Assembly: GCA_030340625.1 (NCBI GenBank)
Contig: JAOPHQ010002881.1
Coordinates: forward strand, 1-64,000
DNA length: 64,000 bases
Direction: 5' to 3'
Origin: Merluccius polli
Taxonomy: Eukaryota; Chordata; Actinopteri; Gadiformes; Merlucciidae
Part shown: in pieces, positions 50,970 to 63,560 of the stretch
Layout: every line of letters begins with the position of its first letter
Numbering within the stretch: the stretch's first letter is position 1
The notes under the pieces: model-generated
The model's input: the letters and a program-made list of their open reading frames with translations, nothing else
Told to the model about the DNA's origin: nothing
Databases searched by the model: none
Position numbers and translations under genes: made by a program

Positions 50970-50988
50970 TAATTAGCGTTGCTAATTA
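50970..50988. promoter_or_regulatory. Palindromic TAATTA pair, possible homeodomain dimer site
   Basis: TAATTAGC, three bases, GCTAATTA: an exact inverted repeat with a homeodomain core in each arm. Sits about 0.9 kb past the ackr3 stop. Function is inferred from the motif only. Confidence 0.3.
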
Positions 50989-51441
50989 GTGGCGCCAGCG
51001 TTGAAATTATACCGACCGAAAAATCGCTCACGGTAATGGTCCTTAAATGCAGATGGTGTTTTTTTGTCCTTTAACTATGACAACACCTGGCATATTATCA
51101 GAGTAAAATGTACATTACAATGGAAATAGCGTCCTTGGGTTGGTGGGAGTCTAGATTTGAGAGGAGTCGGATTGAAACGACCGATAAGAGGCTCAGAAGT
51201 GATGCAGCAGCACAGGACAAAATGTTCGTTATCACTCGGTGTGAAGCTATTAAACACAGGAAGAATACAAAATAAAAATATGATTTGATACAAAACAATA
51301 ACTGTATTAGATTTAGCAATGGTAGCTACTATTTACTGAGGTTCTAGCTAGCCTACATACTAGAGAGAGAAATCCCTTCTAGACTTTCCCTGCTGTAAAA
51401 AAATTGATTTATACAAAATCACGCTGATACTACAATAACAA

Positions 51442-51445
<4 letters not shown>

Positions 51446-51494
<49 letters not shown>
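51446..51494. repeat. (AT)n microsatellite
   Basis: Pure AT run about 370 bp downstream of the ackr3 stop codon, possibly within its 3'UTR. Confidence 0.95.
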
Positions 51495-51500
<6 letters not shown>

Positions 51501-51863
51501 CAGTGATTGGTCCCCTCTGCTATAGAGAGGTATACAATTGAACAAAAGTTCAGCCATTACGATCAAACTGCATTATTGCAGACAAGCTGTATCTCCGAAT
51601 TAAATATGTCCAAGTGCTTTTTCTTTGTCAGTCCGTAAGAAACTAAAACAAGCGGTCCTCATCTTTATACTACCCAAGCGAACAGCGTTGTTGAGAACTA
51701 AAGCGAAAGGAACGGAAAACAACAACAACATCTATTTTCAGTGAGCTCTAACGTTGAACCTTCATCAGATTGTCCACCAGACACTTCCTCCTCCTCCTAT
51801 CATTGCACAGCACAGTCTTTTACTTTCAACACGCGGCCTTTATCGCTTCAACGGCGGTTCTCC

Positions 51864-53051
51864 TCAGATCTGCTGCGAGCTGTCGAGGGCCACGGCCGAG
51901 TACTCGGCCTCCGACACGTGGGTGGTGTCGATGAGCCGCGCCAGCCCCGTCCGGGTGGAGTACTTGAAGATGAAGGCCTTCATGAGGTCGTAGCGGTAGT
52001 TCCTGTTGATGAAGTTGTACAGGATGGGGTTGAAGCAGCAGTGGAACAGCGACAGGCACTGCGTCAGCTGCAGCGCCACGCACAGGAAGTTCTCCAGGCC
52101 GCAGGTCAGCGGCACCAGGCCCAGCTGGGAGAGGGCGTCGGTCAGCAGCACCGCGTGGTACGGCCCCCAGCACGCCAGGAAGACCACAATGTACGCCAGG
52201 ATCACCCGGCGGCTCACCCGGCGCTCCTGCTCCCCCGCCGGGGAAGAGGGCGAGGCGGAGGACGCCGCCGCCGAACGGGAGGAGGAGGAGGAGGAGGAGC
52301 GGGCGATGGCTCCCGCCAGCAGGGCGTAGAACACGGCGATGACGGGGAACGGCAGCGCGAAGCCCAGCAGGATGAAGCTCAGCTGCACGCCCACCATCCA
52401 CTCGCGGGCGCCGTCGGCGGGGTACAGCGGCCTGCACAGCACCGCGTCGCCGTGGGAGGAGCGCACGGTGTGCAGGAAGTAGGTGTCCGGCAGCGAGGCC
52501 AGCAGGGCCAGCAGCCACACCCCCGCGCACGCCCCCCGGCGAATCCGCTTCCTGCGCGCGGCGGCCCGGCCGTCGGACGCCGCCGCCGCCGCCCGGCCGG
52601 TCACGCAGCAGTAGCGGTCCACGCTCATGCACGCCAGGAAGAAGATGCTGCTGAACAGGTTGACGGAGAAGAGCAGGTGCGTGAGCTTGCACGCCGCCTC
52701 GCCGAAGGGCCAGTGGCCGCCCTGCGCCAGCGAGCTCACCCACACCGGCAGCGTGGCGCACACGCACAGGTCGGCCACGGCCAGCTGGGCGATGTACATG
52801 TGCGTCTCGTGGCGCGGCGCCGGGTCCCGCTGGGCGCGCACGTTGACCCACAGCACCAGCGCGTTGGCGGCCAGGCCCACCAGGAAGATGAAGATGTAGA
52901 GGACGCACATGGACCGGAGCAGCGCCTGGCGGTCGAAGGCCGTGGCGCACAGCACGGCCTCCACGCTGGTGATGTTGCCGAAGGGCTCGGAGAAGTTGAG
53001 CTCCGCCCAGGACTGCCACAGGTCCTCCATCTCGCTGGGGCTCAGGCTCAT
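51864..53051 (-). CDS. ackr3: Atypical chemokine receptor 3 (CXCR7-type seven-transmembrane receptor)
   Basis: Plasma-membrane receptor that, in vertebrates, binds CXCL12 and CXCL11, recruits arrestin and removes chemokine rather than signalling through G proteins. Single uninterrupted coding exon of 395 residues (human 362). N-glycosylation sites at Asn19 and Asn26; extracellular Cys35 and Cys317 and the Cys121-Cys206 pair give the usual disulfides. TM1 about 49-72, TM3 with DRYCCVT at 145-151, CWGP at 294-297 in TM6, NPILY at 341-345 in TM7. The segment YRYDLMKAFIFKYSTRTGL near the C terminus is characteristic of ACKR3. Odd points: an Ala/Arg-rich second intracellular loop and a Ser/Ala-rich third loop about 20 residues longer than in human. 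GC content is far above the flanks. Teleosts have two paralogues; the N terminus looks closer to ackr3b, but I cannot settle this. The start follows a clear acceptor by about 50 nt. Confidence 0.95.
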   Translation of the reverse strand: MSLSPSEMEDLWQSWAELNFSEPFGNITSVEAVLCATAFDRQALLRSMCVLYIFIFLVGLAANALVLWVNVRAQRDPAPRHETHMYIAQLAVADLCVCATLPVWVSSLAQGGHWPFGEAACKLTHLLFSVNLFSSIFFLACMSVDRYCCVTGRAAAAASDGRAAARRKRIRRGACAGVWLLALLASLPDTYFLHTVRSSHGDAVLCRPLYPADGAREWMVGVQLSFILLGFALPFPVIAVFYALLAGAIARSSSSSSSRSAAASSASPSSPAGEQERRVSRRVILAYIVVFLACWGPYHAVLLTDALSQLGLVPLTCGLENFLCVALQLTQCLSLFHCCFNPILYNFINRNYRYDLMKAFIFKYSTRTGLARLIDTTHVSEAEYSAVALDSSQQI

Positions 53052-53102
53052 CGCTGCGGACCCGTGGGCGGGGGAGGGGGGGACGGTAGACGACCCGGGG
53101 AC
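53052..53102 (-). other. ackr3 5'UTR part of the coding exon and its splice acceptor
   Basis: On the minus strand CCTCACAG ends just above 53102, giving a good 3' splice site 51 nt before the start codon. ACKR3 genes usually have a non-coding first exon and an acceptor close to the ATG, which this matches. The first exon was not located. Confidence 0.6.
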
Positions 53103-53489
53103 CTGTGAGGACTCCTGTTTGGAAACAAGGCATCGCACGGGAGATGAGGAGACGAGTGGGAGGAGTTTATCGCAGTGCCGATCAATGCAGCCAGCGGCGC
53201 GTTTTGTGTTCGGTTTTTGTTTGTGGGTTCTTTTGTAAATGTGCATGCGTTTTGTTGTCCTGGGCTTTTTTTGTTGCTCGCAGTACAATGTGTTGGTGTC
53301 AAGCTCGTGATGCATTTTGCATGTAACATAAAGCAGGTTGGAACTGGAATATTATGGGATGCAGTAAGGAATTTTATTAACTTAAAAAAAAAAAAAAAAG
53401 TCAAAGCCTCATGTGGTTTCCCCACCAAATACATAACAGTCTTAATGTGGTTAAAATACAACTTTCACAACCTCTTCAGATGTTATGTA

Positions 53490-53654
53490 CGTGTGTGTGT
53501 GTGTGTGTGTGTGTATGCAGCCGTGTGAGTGTGTACTTGTATGAATGTACCCTTATGCATGCATGTGGTGTGTGTGTGTGCACGTGTGTGTGTGTGTGTG
53601 TATGCAGCCGTGTGAGTGTGTACTTGTATGAATGTACCCTTATGCATGCATGTG

Positions 53655-53743
<89 letters not shown>

Positions 53744-53860
53744 CGGCATGTGAGTGTGTACTTGTATGAATGTACCCTTATGCATGCATGTGGTGTGTGT
53801 GTGTGTGTGTGTGCGTGTGTGCGTGTGTGTGTGCGTGTGTGTGTGAGTGCGTGTATGTAT
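53490..53860. repeat. Three-copy 65-bp module inside GT tracts
   Basis: GTGAGTGTGTACTTGTATGA with ATGTACCCTTATGCATGCAT occurs three times, each followed by (GT)n of different length. Located about 0.5 kb upstream of the ackr3 coding exon. Confidence 0.9.
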
Positions 53861-55770
53861 GTGTGCAAGGAGCACAGCGTTTCAGGAGGTTGTTTTATAT
53901 TTGAACTTCAGTGAGTGGCAACAGGGATGTTTACAAGAGCCCTGAAAGAGAGCAGATTAGCACACGGGGAAAGGGGATCTACCAACCCAAACATAAATAT
54001 CTGCAGTCCTGGGTGATTCAAGATACAGCACCGGTCAAGATACCAAACCCCATTCCACTTTCAAGTTTTTTTCCCCCCTTTTTGAGATTGTTTTAAGGGG
54101 GGGGGGGGAATTCCCAAATTTTCCCATACGCCTCTACTCGCCTTAAGCAAACAGAGGGCGAGAAAATTGGCGTCGCCACCCGGACGATGAAAGGAAATGC
54201 CTGCTCATAACCTTGCGTACGTCATTTGAAGACGTCTGCAAATGAATAACACACGTGACACTCGCGGCGCACACACAGATACGGAGATACAGATGCCGCC
54301 ACACACACACACACGCTGGAACACTTTTGGGTTCAGCCGATCCATCACTCGCACTTCCGACCGCCGCCTGTGTCTGTCCGTCCTCTCGCTCTCCATACTG
54401 ACGTCTCTGTTACAACCTTCACCCCGCCAGCCACTGCACTACAGGGGGGGGGGGGGCTCACAGGTGAAAGGTGAAAGGTTGTCATGCCAGGTCATCGCCA
54501 GCACATGAGCCGGTTAACCCCTGTACCTTTGTGCGTGTCTTTGTGGACACGCCCGGCGATGGATGTGCGTGCGGGAGGGTTTAGTGTCATTTAGGGGTCC
54601 GAAAACCCCTGGGTTTGGGCCTGGCGGGGTCACACACACACACACACACCAGTCCAGTGAAATGTAGCCGCTTTAAACAACTAAGAGAAGAGGGAATAGT
54701 GTCACGTGAAAAAGGGGGCTGTCTGTGATTGGTTCACCTTGCGCGAGACAAAAAGTGATGTCTGTATCAGATATGTGTCGCCTTCCATGATTTGTTACGT
54801 CTGACCTTTGTTTCAACTGGAACTAAAGTTGAAAATGATGGGTGTCTATATTCAATAAGGTTGTTTTTTTTTGTTTTAATTGTAATCCATTGTTATTCCT
54901 TGCAGAATTAGGCTGTTTGCTCTCATTTGGCAGGCTGGGATAATCCTGGTAAGTCTGGTATCTGTCCCGGTCCCTGACCATTATATGGTAAACACCGCCG
55001 GGAGCCGCTGGCCCCGCAGCTTCAAGCCAATTAACGCGTTCACACCCAGAGCATCTGATAAGAGATGCTCTCCTCCCGGTCCAAAACACCAACCTCGGCC
55101 CACACGTTTTTATACCTCATAGGTTTACAATTATAGCATGTGATAAGAAAAATTAAAAAAAAATAAATTAAAATAAATCTCTGATCGTTGATCGTTTTCT
55201 CCAAACGCTTCGTGTTTATATAGAAATAAATAGGCCGATGAGTTTTTATAGACTTGTGTCTATTCTATCCTATTATATGTGTCTAAATAACACATGTACT
55301 AGGATATACATCGACATCGTTTATTCCCTGTTTTATATCACACAACTACCACCGGTGACCGGAGATATAATGCGCTGCAACACAACACAATAGTCGATAA
55401 TAAAGTCGCATTTCACGCGGTTTCAAAGTCCTCCAAAACAAGTCTGTGTTATCATCATGTCCCGGACCCGGTCCTTAGGCTGTACTGGGACTATTAACAA
55501 CGACTTTATGGCCGCACTGTGACATCACGACACTATTAAATCGCTATAAAGGATATATAAATCAATTACAGCTCCTGGTATCATCTTACTTGTTTCAAGC
55601 GGTCTTGGACGTCTCCTCTTGGGAAGAAGGAAGCAGCGACTGGACGGACTTCACTGGTCTCACTACTGGTCTCACTGGGTCTCAGTAGCCTACTGGTCTC
55701 ACTGTGGTCTTACTATGGTCTCAGTAGCCTACTGGTGGGTAGTTCTCCACGGCACCGCTCTCTGTCCTCT
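53861..55770. other. Non-coding stretch upstream of ackr3
   Basis: No gene recognised; the non-coding first exon of ackr3 should lie somewhere upstream of 53102 but cannot be pinpointed. Unique-looking sequence at 55000-55560. Confidence 0.5.
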
Positions 55771-55772
55771 CG

Positions 55773-55773
<1 letters not shown>

Positions 55774-55855
<82 letters not shown>

Positions 55856-55869
55856 GCGCGCGCGCGCGC
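55774..55869. repeat. (GT)n tract running into (GC)n
   Basis: About 80 bp of pure GT followed by CGGCGCGCGCGCGCGC. Alternating purine-pyrimidine throughout. Confidence 0.95.
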
Positions 55870-55905
55870 CTGGTGCCCTGAAACTCACGGTGTGTGTGTG
55901 TGTGT

Positions 55906-55940
<35 letters not shown>

Positions 55941-56108
55941 ATGCCTACTCTCACTGCACTTGCCACTACTTTCGACAAAGCCACGCCCACAGAGTCGCCT
56001 CTACCCCCAAAACACACACACACACACACACGCACTCTCTCACTCTCTCTCTGTCTGTCTCTCTCGCTATCTCTAACACACCCACAGTCACGCACACACA
56101 CACCCCGC

Positions 56109-56117
56109 CCCCCCCCC

Positions 56118-56165
<48 letters not shown>
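56109..56165. repeat. Poly(C) run followed by (CA)n
   Basis: About 25 C then about 30 bp of CA. Confidence 0.95.
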
Positions 56166-56168
<3 letters not shown>

Positions 56169-56169
56169 C

Positions 56170-57702
<1,533 letters not shown>

Positions 57703-58365
57703 CATGCGTGTGGGTGTGTGTGTGTGTGTGTGTCTTCCCAGGGCCAAGAATAACATGCCGTCGGTGAGGATGGATTTAATAAAAATGATCTGAGAGGCAC
57801 TCTGGTGAAACAAGGTGGGAGCAGGTTCAGATCTCTATCAAGGAAACGCCGAAACACGGAAGACAAACTACTAAGAAAATATACTCTGAGGAAAGCACAA
57901 ATTGGTGGTAATGTTTTTTTAACACACTGTATAACATTTATTTAGACACGTTTAAAAGTTGTGTAGTATGTTTGTGTCTACAATCACACACACACGCACA
58001 CACACACACACACACACGCGTGCTTGTGTACACACACACACAGGCTCACACACACACACACACATTTTAGCAAGGTCATCGCATACAACCACACATGTGT
58101 TTTGCACATCGGATGACCATAAAGATGCCGAGATAGGGAGATGAAGAGGGGAGGGATACAGTAGTGATTGGGGGGGGGCGGTGATTAGGAAGGGAGGAGG
58201 TGGGGGTGGAGTGATCAGGAAGGGAGGGCCACAGGTACTAGATGAGGAAAACAGGGAAGAGTGGAAAACAGGATTTATTAGGTCTTACCTAATGACGGAT
58301 CTTTGTGTTGAGGCTCGGTGTCACAGGAGGGGGTTTGAGAGAGTTTATGTCGGAGCAATCCTCCT

Positions 58366-58370
<5 letters not shown>

Positions 58371-58418
<48 letters not shown>
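58371..58418. repeat. (CA)n microsatellite
   Basis: Pure CA run of about 48 bp. Confidence 0.97.
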
Positions 58419-58421
<3 letters not shown>

Positions 58422-58710
58422 TCTTACCCGCCCCTTGTTTTAACACATGCAAGCATTCATTCATTCATGTTTTTTGTTTTTTTTACAGAAACAGAGAAAA
58501 AAATGGCAGGACTAGAATGAAAAATCACCCCGCTTGTAATAATAATAAAGAGTGGGGCACAGGAGGAGGCTGGTGTGTGTGTGGGTGTGTGTGTGAGGGG
58601 TGTTGAAAGCACAAAAGCAGAGCCGGGGCAATCCGTGGAAACCATGGAATGAAGGTAAGATATGTAAAAAACAGAAGATATGTAAAAAAAAACAAGATAT
58701 GTAAAAAAAC

Positions 58711-58791
58711 AGAACAGACAAAAAAAACCAAACAGACTCTAATGGCCGCTGTGTGGCCATTAGAGTCTGTTTGTTTTTTTTTGTCTGTTCT
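58711..58791. repeat. Near-perfect 37-bp hairpin
   Basis: Arms 58711-58747 and 58755-58791 match at 36 of 37 positions around the loop GCTGTGT. The arm includes AACAGACTCTAATGGCC. Upstream is a triple AGATATGTAAAAAA repeat. Confidence 0.9.
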
Positions 58792-58799
58792 GTTCTCAT

Positions 58800-61700
58800 T
58801 CAGTGCGATACTGCTGGGGTTATCGCTGACGATTTACATATTTTCCAATGACAAGGTGATCTTTGAGTCCTTCAGAGAGTTTCAGTCATGCAGGTGCATG
58901 TGCTTGCGGTCCGTCGCTCACGTTCACCTTGGAAGCCAATGCATCTCAGCCGATGACAGAGTTTCCCCTCCTCACACCGGCGCACGGACACAGAGAGCAC
59001 GGGAAACCCAAGAGGCGTCCACATGTCATGTATGAGGGACAGGTGAGTATAAAGAAGATGTATCGTTCACAGGTGTGAAATAGCCCTTTGTTTTTGGTCC
59101 ACCACGCAGAACCTAGAACTTATTTCGGTTGAAATATTGGTCTTGTGCTTTCTCTGCTGTCTCTCATCCCCTCCCTCTCTCACTCTCTCTTCCCCCTCCT
59201 TCTCACTTTCCCTCCCTCCCTCCCCCCCTCTTGCAGTCTCTGTCTTCCTGTGTCTGTCTTACTCTCACTGAATACAACATTGTATTGACTTTAAGAGAGG
59301 CCTCAATCTCTTCCAAATCCATCGCAAATTGTAAAAGTACACATTTGTTTTTTGGGATTGTGTATTGTGAAGGCTGATACACACACACACTCAAACACAC
59401 ACACACACACACACACACAAGCTGTCAATATGAATAGGCAGCAGAAGACGAACAGTTTCTGGGGCTCCCTGAGGTACTGTAGGCACCTCAGTATGAATTA
59501 GTGAAGGCACACTGACAGAACCTTTTGACACATATCTCACAGGTTGCCCACTTCTGTTCCTTTCCACCCCAATGCAGGCGGCTCTGATCCCTAGTAATCT
59601 ACACCCCAACCCTTCCTGACACGCCTGACGTCTGTTTGGAGGAATGCAGCTTCGCTCGACGACGACGACGTCGGGAGACACGGGGGCTCGTAGGTAAGCC
59701 GAATGGCTTCTCTCCGCTATTGTGTTGTCAAACCTGCGAATGAGAAATGGTTCAGTGCGGGTGCTGGAATGCGCTGGGATTTTGAGGGGGGGAAAATTGC
59801 CTGCAGGGATAGCAAATGGCAACGCTGTCACCTTTGCGTGTTGTGTTGCTCAAAAGTTCAACGCAGCACATTCCGGCAAACTCCACGTCAAACATTAATC
59901 CCCCGCCACTTGCGAACCACTGCGATAGAGTAAATAATGCAAGACGCACAAACGGCTGTGTTTGCCGGGGGGGGGAGAATACAAAGTCGGCCTACCTTGC
60001 GCAGACGCACGCGAATACCTCGCTATTTAAACAGGATATTTGCCGGCTCTACTGTACGGCGGACCGGGAAGCCGAGGAGATAGAGGACTTAATTCTGTCC
60101 TGTTTCGTGTTGTCATACCCAGGTGGTTCTCGTTCGCGGTGTGCCCACCGCTGCCGTACGCGCCGGCGAACGCGGGGCGCTGCGGGGGGATTAGGGACCA
60201 GGATGTGGCGGCCCGACCAGCATCTGGCACGGGACACGGGTAGGCCCCCCGAAGCCTCTTGTGTGGGACAACAACAGCACTGACGTTCCCATTCATCCAG
60301 AAACGTCTGCTCTTCCTTATCCTCTTCGGTCTCGTTTATAGCCATTACTCACACACGGGGAGAGAAAAAACACAGGAGCCATTTGGAAAGTTGTGTGTGT
60401 ACACGGATGTCTGACCGTGTGATAGCTCATAGGGAGGCAAAGACAGGGAGGCGGAGAGAGGGAGAGAGGGTAAGTAAGCTCGGTAGATAGTGGGGGGTAA
60501 GGCGGTGGGGGGGGGGTGGGGGGTGGTGGTCATCAAAGGAGCAATGGATCATACGCGAGCAGGGAAGAAAAAGCGAGTGTCAGCTCTCTCTGGGCTCTCT
60601 CTGCTTCTTCTTGTGATCCTCTGCGGGGCTTCGGTAGGGACGGCGGGAGGAGGTCTGCTTCTCATTACAACAGGGGAAGGGATTCTGAGAGGGGTGTAAT
60701 GGCTGACTGCAGTCTTAACCCCATCACTCTGAGGCCCGCTCCGAAGCCCCAAACCACCAGCACCCCCCCACACCCCACACCCCCCAGAGCCTCCCTGTCA
60801 CACTCGAACTCAGCTCCTAAATATGAAACATCTTTTGCTGTCTCATGTACCCCCCCCCCCCCCCCCCCCCCCCGGTACCAAACGCTTTTTATTCATCAGT
60901 TGACTCCATCCATTCATCAGCTGCAGCAGTATAGGGCCTTTCCGTGCGACCGCCTTTCACAGTTGCACAGAGCAGGCTTGTCTCTGCGCTGCATCACTGG
61001 CACCCATCAGGGGGCCCTGAACTTGTCGGCGTGTGACGTACAGCGCGGTATTATCATATTGTAGAAACACAGGCCTGCATCAAGGTCGGTTCCAGCGTGC
61101 GATGAACAAGTGTGAGAAAAGTATGTGTAGTCCCGGTTCTCTCCTATTCATACCGTTGAGCAGGAAGAGATAACAGGAAGAAAAGGAGAGGTTGAAACAG
61201 GATGAAAGACTTGCCGGGGCTCCGGGGAAAGAAAGAAGGAAGGAAGGGGCTGTTGTGTGTTGTTACATTTGGATGCTTGTTTGCACTTCTGTCACCCAAA
61301 ACAAACTACAAAAGCCGTACAGGTGGGCATTTTCCTCGACAGCTGTGTGCATTGTTCATTTAACACGATTTCAGACAGACTACAAACCTCAAAGTTGCCG
61401 ATGCCAAGTGGCATTTCAAAAGAGTAAAACAAAAAAACAAAGAATTCTTGGCACATGACTAACACACACACACACACATGCGGGCATGTGCACATATGCA
61501 TGTAGCGTGTTGTGTGAGATGATGGGGGAAAGATGACTGTACATCCATCTTCCATCATGCATCAGGGCAGTAAAGCTGTCAGACTCTGTCTGGCGTCTAA
61601 CGTGTCATTATCTCTATCTCAATATCACCGTCTGAATAGTTTGCTGAAGACGTCTATAAAGAAGAAGTCTTTATAGTCTCTATAGTCTCTATACATTATT

Positions 61701-63240
61701 CCATCCAAGTCCCATATCTCATTATATTGACATGGTGACGTCTGAATAGAGAGATTTGAGAAAAGAGTCGTTGTTGCTGTGCTCAGACGCCATATGCCAT
61801 GAGAAGATAATGGTGGAGAGGAGGTGGGACACAGCAGATGAATTATTAGACGCTGTAATCAGAGGGTATTTGGATATTCTCTCGAGGGTAGATAGCTATT
61901 AACATGCCTTACAATGGGTTTAGGATGTGTGGGAAATTGAGCAGGTATAGTGCTCATGCACACACAAACACAGGCACACACACACACACACACACAGACA
62001 AACTACCCACATAAATATACTATGAATATTTCTATCCCTAGAGTGAGACAATCTGTTTTTATTATGTGGAGGTACAATTGATTAGATATTAATGGAGCCC
62101 TTGACAAAAGGAAGTAAATCCCACATGAGTTCCATAAATCTACATCACTCCGCGCCCCCTGCTTTCTCATTCTTCCTCCTCTCATTCCTCGGCTTCTCTC
62201 CCCTACATTTCCCCATCTGTCTTAGTTGGTCACAGCTTTCGATGGCTGACCTGTCATTAACCCCATCACATCTGGCACAAACACGAGGTCTCTTTCACCG
62301 CCCTGTCAACACATCAGCGAAAAAGAAAACTTCCTCGCAACTTGCACGCTTCAATTAACTTTGTAATTATTTTTCCTTCATTGTTTAATTGCGTATTTTC
62401 CAAACATAGAAAATTGCTTATTAACCATAATTCCATTCTGTTTCCAAGTTATTCTTTTAGATTTGGGCTGAGAACTGCCATTCATTTGGTTGACTTTGTG
62501 AAGTCAACCTTTATTTCAGGTTGCTTTTGAACAAAGGGGTTTTAAGGGAATGTTTTTTCTTGCTTAAGCTGGCGCAAATAGCCTTTCCGCAGACTGGTGT
62601 GCCATGCCTGGGAAAAGAGTGCCCACTTCCTCCCATTGACCGGCGGGGAATGGCCCTTCCAGATAGTGTGGGAGAACCGGGATGGACAATGGGAGATTGG
62701 GAATCAGGATGGACCCAAGATCAGAGACTCTGATCTCCCTACTTAAATATGCCGCCTCTAATGTAGTCAGCTGACATACAAAGAAAATAAAAACAATTTC
62801 TCACATGGGGAAAAGACATCAGGTACGACAAATTATCAAAATAGTCTCCAGCTATAGCCGCATTCGAAATCGCATTGCCAACAAATTAGTGTCCGGTCTC
62901 CTGGCCGTCGGTTTTAACTTCATGTGGACAGGCAGTCATGCAGCAGGCCCTCACTACTGAAGTTAAGGACGTCGCGAGGCTGCCATTTTGAAAGACTGAG
63001 GTCACCACTACCCCCGCTGCTCTACTTCCTGTGAAGTCATACCCAAACAAAACAGCACCTCTTGGCAACTCTAGCGGCCTTCCAAGCAGTAGTGGCAGAT
63101 TAAGGTCATCAACAAAGTAGTGGAAATATTAGTTTCCATGGCCACCAGATGTGGCCATGGAAAACTCCCTGACCCACAGTACTCTTGCATAACCCCTTTC
63201 ACATGTTTTAGTTTGAAGACACGCAGGAATTTGTTATAGT
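58800..63240. other. Non-coding stretch between the hairpin and nqo1
   Basis: No gene recognised. Contains CT-rich 59160-59240, CA at 59383-59418, a CpG-rich patch at 60120-60240, a C run near 60853-60873 and CA near 61976-61995. Confidence 0.5.
63133..63163. repeat. 13-bp hairpin 3' of nqo1
   Basis: TTTCCATGGCCAC, loop CAGAT, GTGGCCATGGAAA. It lies about 100 nt past the nqo1 stop, within the 3'UTR if the first AATAAA is not used. Confidence 0.75.
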
Positions 63241-63260
63241 AGGATATTTTATTATTGAAA

Positions 63261-63560
63261 TTAGACACCAGCTCTGATTTGGCTGTTGGGTGGGAGGCGC
63301 TTTCCCTGATGAGTTCCTACTGTCAGGCCAAACTCCCGGCCTTCATGTTTCTCCTGGACCTCAGGCTTCAGCTGGAAGCCCTTGTCCCCGTCGAAGGAGT
63401 CGGACGGGGTGAAGGAGAGCGGCGCCTCCCCCAATAGACCCTGCAGTCGCGTACGCCAGGCCTTCAGCATGGCACCGCGAGCTTCAGCGTCGACATGAGA
63501 TGGCGCCCAGAAGATCTGGGGAGCCAAGACCTGGAAGCCACAGTAGTGCAGGATCCCATT
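63261..63560 (-). CDS. nqo1: nqo1 terminal exon
   Basis: Begins NGILHYCGFQVLAPQIFW after acceptor TTTCAG and ends SQIRAGV then TAA at 63261-63263. Contains the NQO1-specific C-terminal extension. An AATAAA on this strand follows at once (63253-63248), so a very short 3'UTR is possible. Confidence 0.93.
   Translation of the reverse strand, partial: NGILHYCGFQVLAPQIFWAPSHVDAEARGAMLKAWRTRLQGLLGEAPLSFTPSDSFDGDKGFQLKPEVQEKHEGREFGLTVGTHQGKRLPPNSQIRAGV

Noticed and set aside
51741..53108. 455-codon plus-strand frame opposite ackr3, and a 435-codon minus frame at 51826-53133
   Set aside because: Both are GC-rich shadow frames of the ackr3 exon with no recognisable domains; only the 51864-53051 frame gives a receptor.
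60516..61064. 182-codon plus-strand frame
   Set aside because: Proline-rich translation through C runs; no domain, no start context, no splice support.
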